From the NCBI GenBank assembly GCA_041390685.1, contig JAWKPL010000001.1, positions 1,736,001 through 1,800,000 on the forward strand: a DNA stretch of 64,000 nucleotides, given 5' to 3'. The notes beneath the pieces were generated by a model that ran no database searches, was not told where the DNA came from, and saw only the letters and a list, made by a program, of their open reading frames with translations. Position numbers and translations under genes: made by a program. This DNA is from JAIBBD01 sp041390685. GTDB lineage: Bacteria > Chloroflexota > Dehalococcoidia > UBA2979. Shown in pieces: positions 42,191 to 50,273 of the stretch (positions within the stretch are counted from its first letter, which is position 1; the number at the start of each line of letters is the position of its first letter).

Positions 42191-42260
42191 AACGGACCGC
42201 CACCCGAATCTGCCGAGGCCGCTTCGTTCCCTTCGTTTGAGTTCGGCCTACCGGAACGAA
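42156..42260 (+). repeat. Dispersed 105-bp repeat, family A, copy 1
   Basis: A 105-bp sequence starting CACGAGAACGCCCC, with the invariant core CGAATCTGCCGAGG, arms ACGAAGGAAACGAA and TTCGTTCCCTTCGTTT, and ending CCGGAACGAA. The arms are partly complementary, so the element could fold. The second copy of the same length lies at 60708-60812, inverted. This copy sits between two converging genes and covers the end of the upstream one. Confidence 0.7.
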
Positions 42261-44641
42261 TCGACCCGCGCCCGCCGCAACCGCAGCGAGTTCGTCATCA
42301 CCGACACCGAGGAGATCGCCATCGCGAACGCCGCCACAATCGGGTTCAGGAACCCCTGCTCCCCGAACACCGGCTGCAACGGCAGCGGCACGTCCGCCCC
42401 GTCCAGCAACCCGTGGAAGACCAGGTACCCCAGCCCCGCCGCGACCGGGATCAACACCACGTTGTACCCGAACGCCCATCCGAGGTTCTGGTGCATCGTC
42501 CGCATCGTCGCCCGGCTCACCGCGATCGCCGTCGCCACCCCGCCGAGGTCCGGCCGCATCAACGTGATCGGCGCCGCCTCGATCGCGATGTCCGTCCCCG
42601 TCCCAATCGCTATCCCCACGTCCGCCGCCGCGAGGGCCGGCGCATCGTTGATCCCGTCCCCCACCATTGCCACGTGCCGCCCCTGCGCCTGCAGTTGCCG
42701 CACCACCTCCGACTTGCCCTCCGGTCGCACCCCGGCGAACACCCGCCCCACCCCGACCTGCGCCGCCACGGCCTCGGCCGTCGCCTGCTGGTCCCCCGTG
42801 AGCATCACGACCTCGATCCCCATCTTCTGCAGCCGCGCGATCGCCGGACCAGAGGTCGCCCGGATCGCGTCCGCCACGGCGATCAGCCCCGCCGCCTGCC
42901 CATCCACCGCCACCAGCAGCGAGGTCTCCCCGCGCTCGGCACGGATCGCCGCCTCGCTGGCCAGCCCCTCGAGGCCGCTCACGCCCCGCTCGTCCAGCAA
43001 CTCCCGGTTGCCCACGAGCACCGTGCGCTCACCGAACGCCGCCTCGATGCCCCGCCCGACGAGCGCCGCAAACACGTCCGGCCACTCCAGTTCGAGGCCC
43101 CGCCGTTCCGCTTCCCCGATCACCGCCGAGGCCAGCGGATGCTCCGACCCCCGTTCCGCGGATGCAACCAGCCGCACGAGCTCGTCATCGGACATCCCGC
43201 TATCCGATGCGACAGCGATCCCGACCACGCTGGGCCGGCCCTCGGTCACCGTCCCCGTCTTGTCGAGGACGACCGTGTCGACCCGCTTCGCCACTTCCAG
43301 CGCTTCCGCGTTTCGGATCAGCACGCCGTGCCGCGCCCCGAGGCCACTCCCCACCATGATCGCCGTCGGCGTCGCCAGCCCGAGCGCACACGGACACGCG
43401 ATGATCATCACCGTCACCGCGTTCAGCACCGCGAGCGTAAACGCCGGCTCCGGCCCAAACGCCCACCATGCTGCGAACGTCCCCAGCGCCACCACGATCA
43501 CCGCCGGGACGAACACCGCCGCGATGTTGTCCGCCACCCGCTGGATGGGCGCCTTTGAGCCCTGCGCCTCCTCGACCAGCCGGATGATCCGTGCCAGCGC
43601 CGAGTCCGCCCCCACGGCCGTCGCCCGTACCTGGATCATCCCGCTCGCGTTCATCGTCGCGCCGAACACGGTGTCTCCCGCGGCCTTGCTCACGGGCAGG
43701 GATTCGCCCGTGAGCATCGACTCGTCGACCGTGCTCGTTCCGGACACCACCTCACCGTCCACCGGCACCTGCTCGCTCGGCCGCACCACCACGAGGTCCC
43801 CGCGCTGCACGGCGCTGAGCGGGATCTCGTACTCTTCCCCATCCTCGATCACACGCGCGAGCCGGGGTCGCAGCGCGATCAGCGCGCGCACCGCCTTCGA
43901 TGTCTGCCCTTTGGCCCTCGCCTCGAGCAGCCGACCCACGAGTACCAGCCCGATGATCGCGGCGGACGTATCGAAGTACGTCACGACATCAAACTGGATT
44001 GCACCCGAAGCGCTGACGTGCTGGTGGCCTCCGACCGCCTCGAACGCCCCCGGGACAAAGGTCGCCACCACCGAGTACGCGTACGCAACGCTCGTCCCGA
44101 GCGCGATCAGGGTGTTCATGTCGGCAGAGCCGTGGCGCGCGACACGCCACGCGCCCGCATAGAACCGCCAGCCCGCCCAGAACTGGACCGGCGTCGCGAG
44201 GAGGAAGAAGAGCGGGTGCATGAACCGTGCTGGGACTTCGTCCAGCCCCGGGACGCGATGCCACTGCATCGCCACCATCAGGAAGACCGCGATCGTCAGG
44301 GCGAACCAGGCGCGCACGCGGAGCGACCGCACTTCCGCCATCCGCTCACGCTCGAGGCTGTCTACCGCGTCGTCCTGGTCGGCCGCGGCGCTCCGCAGGC
44401 TGTACCCCGCCCGCTCGACGGCCGCCTCGAGTGCCGCGGCGGGCGGCGCTGATCCCGCCTGGAACGACACCGTCGCTTCTTCCGTCGCGAGGTTCACGGA
44501 CGCCTGCTCCACGCCCGGAACCGCCGACAACGCTCGCTCTACCCGCCGCACACAAGAGGCGCACGTCATCCCGCGGACCGCGAGCCGCACCGGACCCTCG
44601 GCCGCTGGTACGGGTCCGCGCTGCGGCGATGCCGTGGTCAC
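42248..44641 (-). CDS. copA: Copper-translocating P1B-type ATPase
   Basis: A 797-residue copper exporter. One heavy-metal-binding domain has GMTCASCVRRVERAL (Cys 27 and 30). The membrane part includes the copper motif IIACPCALGLATPTA (Cys 416, Cys 418). The catalytic core has VVLDKTGTVTEG (Asp 460), SEHPLASAVIGEAERR, GDGINDAPALAAADVG and TGDQQATAEAVA. Function is ATP-driven Cu(I) efflux. The start is GTG 44641. The CsoR gene ends only six bases upstream, so the two form a copper-response operon. Confidence 0.95.
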   Translation of the reverse strand: MTTASPQRGPVPAAEGPVRLAVRGMTCASCVRRVERALSAVPGVEQASVNLATEEATVSFQAGSAPPAAALEAAVERAGYSLRSAAADQDDAVDSLERERMAEVRSLRVRAWFALTIAVFLMVAMQWHRVPGLDEVPARFMHPLFFLLATPVQFWAGWRFYAGAWRVARHGSADMNTLIALGTSVAYAYSVVATFVPGAFEAVGGHQHVSASGAIQFDVVTYFDTSAAIIGLVLVGRLLEARAKGQTSKAVRALIALRPRLARVIEDGEEYEIPLSAVQRGDLVVVRPSEQVPVDGEVVSGTSTVDESMLTGESLPVSKAAGDTVFGATMNASGMIQVRATAVGADSALARIIRLVEEAQGSKAPIQRVADNIAAVFVPAVIVVALGTFAAWWAFGPEPAFTLAVLNAVTVMIIACPCALGLATPTAIMVGSGLGARHGVLIRNAEALEVAKRVDTVVLDKTGTVTEGRPSVVGIAVASDSGMSDDELVRLVASAERGSEHPLASAVIGEAERRGLELEWPDVFAALVGRGIEAAFGERTVLVGNRELLDERGVSGLEGLASEAAIRAERGETSLLVAVDGQAAGLIAVADAIRATSGPAIARLQKMGIEVVMLTGDQQATAEAVAAQVGVGRVFAGVRPEGKSEVVRQLQAQGRHVAMVGDGINDAPALAAADVGIAIGTGTDIAIEAAPITLMRPDLGGVATAIAVSRATMRTMHQNLGWAFGYNVVLIPVAAGLGYLVFHGLLDGADVPLPLQPVFGEQGFLNPIVAAFAMAISSVSVMTNSLRLRRARVDSFR

Positions 44642-44647
44642 CCCGAC

Positions 44648-44911
44648 CTACCGGTTCGCGAGGGCGTACAGCTCTGCGAGCTCGTCGAGAACGCGTACGT
44701 CTCCTCGCTCCACGCCCTCCACGACGCAGTGATGCAGATGCCCCTCGAGCATCTTTTGTTCCAGCTTCACGATCGCTCGCCGCACCGCGAACGTCTGCTT
44801 CAGGACGTCGACGCAATAGGTGTCCTGCTCGATCATCCTTCGGATGCCAGCGAGATGGCCTTCCGCGTATGCCAGGCGCCGCAATACATCCTGCTGAGTT
44901 TCCTGGTCCAT
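44648..44911 (-). CDS. csoR: CsoR-family copper-sensing repressor
   Basis: An 87-residue DUF156 repressor. The Cu(I)-binding residues are present as DTYCVDVLKQ (Cys), EGHLHHCV (His, Cys). It opens MDQETQQDVLRRLAYAEGHL and has the long helices expected of a CsoR dimer. I use the ATG at 44911, which has GGGGGG upstream; an in-frame start to 45013 adds unusual sequence. In the CsoR mechanism copper binding releases the operator and derepresses copA, which follows directly. Confidence 0.93.
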   Translation of the reverse strand: MDQETQQDVLRRLAYAEGHLAGIRRMIEQDTYCVDVLKQTFAVRRAIVKLEQKMLEGHLHHCVVEGVERGDVRVLDELAELYALANR

Positions 44912-45076
44912 CAACCCCCCGGCGCCAGGCCGTGCGAACGTCGTCTCCGCTCGCGCGCGGTCCCACCAGCTTCCGAACTTGAGCGGGCCTTCGCGGACCG
45001 AGACGTGAATCATGGCATCGGCCGCTGCCCGTGGCGGGTATCAGCGTACCACACCCACCCGGAGGGGGTACGGCAT

Positions 45077-45106
45077 TGGTCGGGAACCCATGTGGTCGGG
45101 AACCCA
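45077..45106. repeat. Two-unit tandem repeat upstream of the csoR operon
   Basis: TGGTCGGGAACCCA occurs twice with a 16-base period (45077-45090 and 45093-45106). It lies in the 690-base gap upstream of csoR. A further inverted repeat CGCCGGCTA/TAGCCGGCG (45199-45225) lies nearby. No gene is visible in 44912-45599, and frames there have no family signal. Confidence 0.5.
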
Positions 45107-45548
45107 CGTGGGATCGCACCTGAGGTCATTCTCTGGTTCCCGGCTTTGCGCGCCCGTCGAGCTGACGCGTCGATCCGTGGTTCAGTGACCTGGGTTGGCG
45201 CCGGCTACGGACCCCATAGCCGGCGTCCTCGGTACAGCCTGCTCCGCCCGCCCGGTCTTGCCGGCAGGAACGGCTCGTCATCGCTTACTCGGCGGGCCGC
45301 TCCGTGATGATCGCGCCTGACGCTCGTCTCGCGCTGCTGCAGGCCGGGGGCGCTCTGATCGCCAAAAGGGTAGCCAGCGCGTGAGTGATCGACAGGTTCC
45401 GCTGTCGGCGAGCCCGTCCCACGAGTGTGGAACGGCTAAACCCGGCCGGCAGCGCATCTGCTTCGAACAAGGAATCAGAGTGCGTGCCGCCGAGACGCAT
45501 CCGCGGAATTGACACACCTCGTACTATCATTGCCACGGTCGTACCCGA

Positions 45549-45567
45549 CGCCCGGCACCGCCGGGCG
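45549..45567 (+). other. Leader hairpin before the oligopeptide permease genes
   Basis: CGCCCGGC and GCCGGGCG form a perfect 8-bp stem with a three-base loop, ending 32 bases before the permease start codon. It could be a leader structure or a weak terminator. No tract of T follows. Confidence 0.4.
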
Positions 45568-45599
45568 AAGAGGCGTTCTGTCAGAGGGGGCTCGGGCTT

Positions 45600-46550
45600 A
45601 TGGGACAGTACATTCTTCGTCGGCTCTTGTTAGCCATTCCGACGCTTATGGTGGTCTCAATCCTCGTGTTCTCTCTTGTCCGGCTGGTGCCGGGCGATGT
45701 TGTCATGGCCCGCCTCTCGGAGAGTGGCTACGTCACCGAGGAACAGCTCGCCGAGATGCGAGCGGAGCTGGGCATCGACCGCAACCCTGTCGTCCAGTAC
45801 CTCGACTGGGCCTCGGGCGTTGTTCGAGGCGACTTCGGCAAGTCGCTCTGGGATGACAACGAAGTGCTACCCACGATCGTCGGGCGCATGGGCATCTCGA
45901 TGGAGATCGCCGCCTTCGCCATCCTGACGGCGGTGTGCATCGCAATCCCGCTCGGGGTCATCTCAGCCGTTCGTCAGAACAGCTGGGTGGACTATGTAGC
46001 GAGGTTGTTCGCCGTCACAGGTCTATCGTTGCCTGACTTCTGGATCGCAACGATGCTCCTGCTCTTCCTGTCGGTCCAGGTGCATTGGCTACCCGAGTTC
46101 GGCTGGTATCGGCCATGGGAAGACCCATGGAAGAACTTCCTCGCGATCATCTTCCCGGCACTCATCGTGGGCTACCGGTTCTCCGCCGTCAGCGCCCGCA
46201 TGACGCGCTCAGCGATGCTCGAGGTGATGCGCGAGGACTACGTTCGGACAGCGCGTGCCAAAGGTCTCCGAGACCGCACCGTCGTCATCAAGCACGCGCT
46301 GCGGAACGGACTCATCCCCGTGATCACGATCATGGGCTCTCAGGTCAGCTTCCTGCTCGGCGGTCTAGTCGTCCTTGAGCAGATCTTCTCGCTTCCGGGC
46401 ATGGGTCGTTACACATACGACGCGGTCATTCACCGCGACTACACGGTGGTGCAGGGGACGGTCATGGTGATGGCGTCCGTCTATATCCTCGTGAATCTCG
46501 CGATCGACCTGACGTACGCACTGATCGACCCGCGTATCCGGTACTCGTAG
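45600..46550 (+). CDS. Dipeptide/oligopeptide ABC permease (DppB/OppB-like)
   Basis: A 316-residue permease of the DppB/OppB family with six membrane helices. It has the N-terminal helix of the family (RRLLLAIPTLMVVSILVFSL) and the VRLVPGDVV motif. The EAA loop is LEVMREDYVRTARAKGLRDR. The gene is directly followed by a DppC-like permease after 41 bases; no binding protein or ATPase gene is near. Substrate type (peptide, nickel or glycoside) cannot be decided from permeases alone. Confidence 0.93.
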   Translation: MGQYILRRLLLAIPTLMVVSILVFSLVRLVPGDVVMARLSESGYVTEEQLAEMRAELGIDRNPVVQYLDWASGVVRGDFGKSLWDDNEVLPTIVGRMGISMEIAAFAILTAVCIAIPLGVISAVRQNSWVDYVARLFAVTGLSLPDFWIATMLLLFLSVQVHWLPEFGWYRPWEDPWKNFLAIIFPALIVGYRFSAVSARMTRSAMLEVMREDYVRTARAKGLRDRTVVIKHALRNGLIPVITIMGSQVSFLLGGLVVLEQIFSLPGMGRYTYDAVIHRDYTVVQGTVMVMASVYILVNLAIDLTYALIDPRIRYS

Positions 46551-46591
46551 ACGAGCTGAACCGAGCGATCTCGGGGAAGAGGGGGGGAATC

Positions 46592-47497
46592 ATGGCAGCG
46601 ACACCAACGACGGGCGAAGCCGCTCTCGCGGCGCAATTCCGGCGGAAGCAACGCCATCCGGCGCTGGACGTCACGATCCGAGTCGCGAAGAACCCGGTGG
46701 GAGCTGTCTTCGGCGGCCTGATCCTGATTCTCATCGTGATGGCGGTGCTGGCGTACTGGATTACTCCGTACGACCCGCTGCAGACCTCGATCGAGACGTT
46801 CCAGTCGCCAAACCTGACGCATCCGTTCGGCACCGACGACATCGGGCGCGATCAGTACACCCGCGTCATCTACGGCTCGCGGCCGGCGTTGACCGTCGGG
46901 ATTCTCTCCGTTTTCCTTGGCGTCGGTACCGGGTCGCTGATCGGTCTGATCTCCGGCTTCTTCGGCGGCAAGCTCGACCTCATCCTCCAGCGCTTCGTCG
47001 ACGGTGTCGTCTCCCTCCCGGCGCTCGTCCTCATCCTCGCGCTGGTGTCGGTGCTCGGTCCGAGCCTGCGGAACGCGGTCATCGCAATCGCGGTGGTGTC
47101 GGCCGCGAACGTCTCGCGTGTGATCCGCGGTGCGGTCATCTCACTGAAGCAGAACGTTTACATCGAGGCTGCGAAGACGCTCGGTGCGACCAACATGCGC
47201 ATCATGCTCCGGCATGTGCTGCCGAACGTCGTCGCGCCAATCCTGATTCTGATCTCCTCCTCCATGGGGAGCGCGGTGCTGCTTGACGCGTCGTTGAGCT
47301 TCCTCGGTCTGGGCACTCAACCGCCGGCGCCGTCATGGGGCCTCATGCTCGCGACGTCCGGCCGCCGTTATATGGAGACGGCGCCCTACCTCGCGATCAT
47401 CCCTGGTGTCTTCATCAGCCTGACCGTGCTTGCGTTCAACATGGTTGGCGACACGGTCCGTGACATCCTGGACCCACGACTCCGGGGCTCTCGCTAG
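46592..47497 (+). CDS. Dipeptide/oligopeptide ABC permease (DppC/OppC-like)
   Basis: A 301-residue permease pairing with the preceding gene. Recognisable are the N-terminal cytoplasmic tail and helix, the HPFGTDDIGRDQYTRVIYGS segment, the EAA loop YIEAAKTLGATNMRIMLRHV, and the C-terminal DILDPRLRG signature. The start ATG is preceded by AAGAGGGGGGAA. A stem-loop ends the unit at 47518-47545, so the operon is just the two permeases. Confidence 0.93.
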   Translation: MAATPTTGEAALAAQFRRKQRHPALDVTIRVAKNPVGAVFGGLILILIVMAVLAYWITPYDPLQTSIETFQSPNLTHPFGTDDIGRDQYTRVIYGSRPALTVGILSVFLGVGTGSLIGLISGFFGGKLDLILQRFVDGVVSLPALVLILALVSVLGPSLRNAVIAIAVVSAANVSRVIRGAVISLKQNVYIEAAKTLGATNMRIMLRHVLPNVVAPILILISSSMGSAVLLDASLSFLGLGTQPPAPSWGLMLATSGRRYMETAPYLAIIPGVFISLTVLAFNMVGDTVRDILDPRLRGSR

Positions 47498-47517
47498 AAC
47501 GTCCTCGGGTCGAACTG

Positions 47518-47545
47518 AACGGGCCGCTCATCCGAGCGGCCCGTT
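47518..47545 (+). terminator. Intrinsic-like terminator after the permease pair
   Basis: AACGGGCCGCT and AGCGGCCCGTT form an 11-bp stem with a six-base loop, followed by TCG. It lies 20 bases after the DppC-like stop codon and just before a converging methyltransferase gene. Confidence 0.7.
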
Positions 47546-47569
47546 TCGCGTAGAACCCTTCGGATGCTC

Positions 47570-48625
47570 CTAGCGGACGGCGGCGACCATCGCGTCGCCC
47601 GGGAGGGCGCTCGCCGCCCTGCCGAGGGACGCGGTCGCGGCGGCGAAAACGGGCGCGATCGAGCGCATCGTGCCTGCCCGGAGCGCTTCGCGGGCGAAGT
47701 GGCGACCCATCTCCCCCGGGTGCACAGTCGCCCGAACCTTCGAGAACCCTACGGCCCGGAGGGCATCGACCAGTTCGCTCGTGCTCCAGCGACGCATCTC
47801 GACGAGGAAGCACCGCTGGTAGTGGGGGATCAGAGATTCGAGGAGCGGGACGCCAAGATCGGGTGTGAGCAGCGTCTCCCCGTACGCGCGTTTCCCCGAT
47901 GCCATCGCTACGAAGGCGGTGGCGAAGAGGTCCTCGGCGTCGCCGCCCGCTCGGATGACCACGGTGTAGCGTCGCTCGATCGGCGGATCCTGTATGCGGC
48001 GGACGTATGTGTAGAAGAGCGAAGCACCGCCTGACCACAGCATGACGGACTCCCAGCCGGGCGTCCCGAGCCGCCAGTCCTGGTAGGAGGCACGCAGCGC
48101 GCCACCCGGCCGAAGGACGCGAGCCGCTTCGCGGAGGACGCCGTTGGCGTCGTCCGCCTCCTCGAGCGACGACGCAGCAGTCACCAGGTCAAAGGAGCCG
48201 TCATCGAACGGCAGTCGCGCGGCGTCCGCAGCCACAAAGCACGCGTTGCGGATGGCGAGCCGCTCGGCATTCTTGGTGCAGACGCTGGCTCGGAGAGGCG
48301 AGGCGTCAACACCGACAATGACGAGATCCGGATCGAGCGCCGCAAGGGGCAGTGCGGGCCAGCCGTCACCGGGACCGATGTCAAGCACCCGTGTTCCGCC
48401 GGCCGGAAGATGGGCTGCGTAGTCAGCGACCCTCGATGCGTCGGCCCAGTGGGACTCGTTGTACGGATCGTACTCGATATCGACGAAGGGAAGCTGACCG
48501 TTGCGCTGCCGGGGCATGAGTTCATACAGGCCACGGGCAGATTCAACGCGTTCCGGCTCGAGGTGTTCGTGAAGCCATCTCTCGACGTCGGTCAGCCGCG
48601 GAGTCGCGGATCCTGCTCGCGTCAC
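47570..48625 (-). CDS. SAM-dependent methyltransferase
   Basis: A class I methyltransferase of about 351 residues if the GTG at 48625 is used; an ATG at 48706 gives a longer form that would overlap a small gene. Motif I is RVLDIGPGDGWPALPLAALD, then VGVDASPLRAS (motif II), DDGSFDLVTAASSLEEADDA (motif IV) and VLRPGGALRASYQDW (motif V). A further region of about 140 residues follows the fold, possibly for substrate recognition. No operon partner tells the substrate. Confidence 0.8.
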   Translation of the reverse strand: MTRAGSATPRLTDVERWLHEHLEPERVESARGLYELMPRQRNGQLPFVDIEYDPYNESHWADASRVADYAAHLPAGGTRVLDIGPGDGWPALPLAALDPDLVIVGVDASPLRASVCTKNAERLAIRNACFVAADAARLPFDDGSFDLVTAASSLEEADDANGVLREAARVLRPGGALRASYQDWRLGTPGWESVMLWSGGASLFYTYVRRIQDPPIERRYTVVIRAGGDAEDLFATAFVAMASGKRAYGETLLTPDLGVPLLESLIPHYQRCFLVEMRRWSTSELVDALRAVGFSKVRATVHPGEMGRHFAREALRAGTMRSIAPVFAAATASLGRAASALPGDAMVAAVR

Positions 48626-48630
48626 GGCGG

Positions 48631-48744
48631 CTAGAAGAGACTCCCGGTCCGGATAAGGCGCTCCAGTCCGTACAACGCCAGCAGGCCGAGGGCCACCGCG
48701 AGCCATTTCCAGTAGAACGGTCCGGGGTCTTCGAGGAGATTCAT
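48631..48744 (-). CDS. 37-residue membrane microprotein
   Basis: MNLLEDPGPFYWKWLAVALG, then LLALYGLERLIRTGSLF, preceded by GAGAGGC. One membrane helix of about 18 residues is flanked by a short acidic N-terminus and a basic tail. It ends six bases before the proposed start of the methyltransferase gene, which argues for a real two-gene unit. It has no recognised family and could be a chance frame. Confidence 0.45.
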   Translation of the reverse strand: MNLLEDPGPFYWKWLAVALGLLALYGLERLIRTGSLF

Positions 48745-48771
48745 GCCTCTCAGACTACCGTGACCCGCACA

Positions 48772-49893
48772 CTAGCGCAGCATGGAGGCCACCTCCCGGG
48801 CCAGCGGTAGAGCGGCGGTCAGTCCCGGCGACTCGATGCCACCGAGGTGGACATAGCCGCGGTCGTGCCAGACGAGGAAGTCGGCTTCTCGGTCGGTGGT
48901 CGCCGCAAGCTTTGGGCGGTAGCCAACCTGTCCCGGGGCGATGTCGTTATCCGCAAGGTCGGGAAGCAGCCGGCGCGCAGCCCGGAGGAAGTCCGCACGG
49001 CGCGTGTCATCGTTCCGGTACGTGATTGGCTCGTCGGAAGCCATCCATTCGGCGTCGGGCCCGAGATGGAGGCCGCCGTCCAGGTCGAGCGTGACGTGGA
49101 CGCCCAGTCCCGCTCCTCCGTGCTGCGGCACCGGGTACACGAGATGCCGCACAGCTCTGGCGACCTGCGGGTCAGTGACGTCGTAGTACCGGCCTCGATT
49201 GACCGACTGCCGGAATACGGGCACGTTCGTGCCACCGTCGAGCGGGTAGCCGAAGGTAGCTGCCACGATGGGAGCCCCGTGGCCCGCGGCATTCACGATC
49301 GTCCCCGCGGAGATCTGGCTGCTGCCTCCGTCCGCATCGAGAAGTTTCACGTGAAACATCGTGGAGTCGCGCTCTCCGCCTTCCACCCGGTGCCGGTAGG
49401 CGAACTCGGCGCCACGGTGGCGCGCCTGTGCCTCGATCGACCTCGCCAGCGCCATCTGGTCGACGATTCCGGTCGTGGACGACAGCAGAGCAGCGAGAGC
49501 CGGCACCGTTGGCTCGATCGCTCGGGAACCCCGCGCCGTCAGACGGCGAAGCCCCGGCACGTCGTTCGCGCGGGCACGAGCCTCGATCTCGTCCAGATGC
49601 TCGGTTTCGTCGGACGCAACCGCCACGATCAGCTTGCCGATACGCCTGTGCGGCACGCCGTAGCGCTCACACCAGGCATAGAGGTCCTGGTTTCCGGCGA
49701 CGCACAGTCGGTGTTTCAGTGAACCGGTCCGGTAGTAGATCCCCGCGTGAATCACCCCGCTGTTATGCGAACTGGTTTCTCGGGCACAGGAGGCGTGCTG
49801 CTCGACCACGAGGACGGAGTGTGTGCGGGCCAGCTCAGCCGCAACCGCCAGTCCCACGATCCCCGCGCCGATGACGACGACCTCGACCCGCAT
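48772..49893 (-). CDS. FAD-dependent oxidoreductase (L-2-hydroxyglutarate oxidase-like)
   Basis: A 373-residue member of the DAO/L2HGDH family. The N-terminal FAD fold is VVVIGAGIVGLAVAAELART, then the diagnostic SSHNSGVIHAGIYYRTGSLK, in which the conserved His pairs with substrate. Later GGIESPGLTAALPLAREVAS ends the FAD domain. The reaction for the LhgO group is oxidation of L-2-hydroxyglutarate to 2-oxoglutarate. Related enzymes oxidise glycerol phosphate and other 2-hydroxyacids, so specificity is not certain. It is divergent from a clpS-like gene across about 50 bases. Confidence 0.87.
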   Translation of the reverse strand: MRVEVVVIGAGIVGLAVAAELARTHSVLVVEQHASCARETSSHNSGVIHAGIYYRTGSLKHRLCVAGNQDLYAWCERYGVPHRRIGKLIVAVASDETEHLDEIEARARANDVPGLRRLTARGSRAIEPTVPALAALLSSTTGIVDQMALARSIEAQARHRGAEFAYRHRVEGGERDSTMFHVKLLDADGGSSQISAGTIVNAAGHGAPIVAATFGYPLDGGTNVPVFRQSVNRGRYYDVTDPQVARAVRHLVYPVPQHGGAGLGVHVTLDLDGGLHLGPDAEWMASDEPITYRNDDTRRADFLRAARRLLPDLADNDIAPGQVGYRPKLAATTDREADFLVWHDRGYVHLGGIESPGLTAALPLAREVASMLR

Positions 49894-49946
49894 GAACCTG
49901 TCACCCGCCGTTGTGCCGGTCTACTCGCTCTGCGCAGAATACCGTT

Positions 49947-50273
49947 GTGGCAGAGCAGACGACGACGCCTGAAACCTCCCAGGAGGAAGCTCCGGCACCC
50001 ACGCTGGAGCGGCAATACCATCTCGTGTTGCTGAACGACGACGACCACACGTACCAGTACGTGATCGAGATGCTGGGCGCCGTACTCGGGTACCAGCCTG
50101 AGAAGGCGTTCGCGATCGCGTGCGTTGTTGACTCGGAGGGTCGCGCGACGGTAGAGACCGCATCGCACGAGCAGGTCACAGGACACCAGCGACAGATCCA
50201 TGGATACGGGCCCGATCCGCGTGTGCGGCGCTGCCGTGGCTCGATGTCGGCGATCGTCGAGCCCGTGAAATGA
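49947..50273 (+). CDS. clpS: ClpS-like adaptor, atypical
   Basis: A 108-residue protein of the ClpS fold. After an acidic N-terminal extension it has YHLVLLNDDDHTYQYVIEML, with the NDD motif that holds an N-end-rule residue, and the ClpS helix GYQPEKAFAIACVVDSEGRA. The His that follows this helix in canonical ClpS (VHxxGR) is Asp here (VVDSEGR), so N-degron recognition may be altered. ClpS delivers substrates to the ClpAP/ClpCP protease. I place the start at GTG 49947. The stop overlaps the start of the acyl-CoA synthetase gene (ATGA at 50270-50273). Confidence 0.75.
   Translation: MAEQTTTPETSQEEAPAPTLERQYHLVLLNDDDHTYQYVIEMLGAVLGYQPEKAFAIACVVDSEGRATVETASHEQVTGHQRQIHGYGPDPRVRRCRGSMSAIVEPVK

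Noticed and set aside
45509..45514. TTGACA upstream of the oligopeptide permease genes
   Set aside because: A TTGACA occurs, but no hexamer resembling TATAAT lies at 16-18 bases; TATCAT is only ten bases away.
45278..45536. Minus-strand frame of about 83 codons in the gap before the permease genes
   Set aside because: No recognisable motif, no good ribosome site, and Arg/Ala-rich composition of a chance frame.
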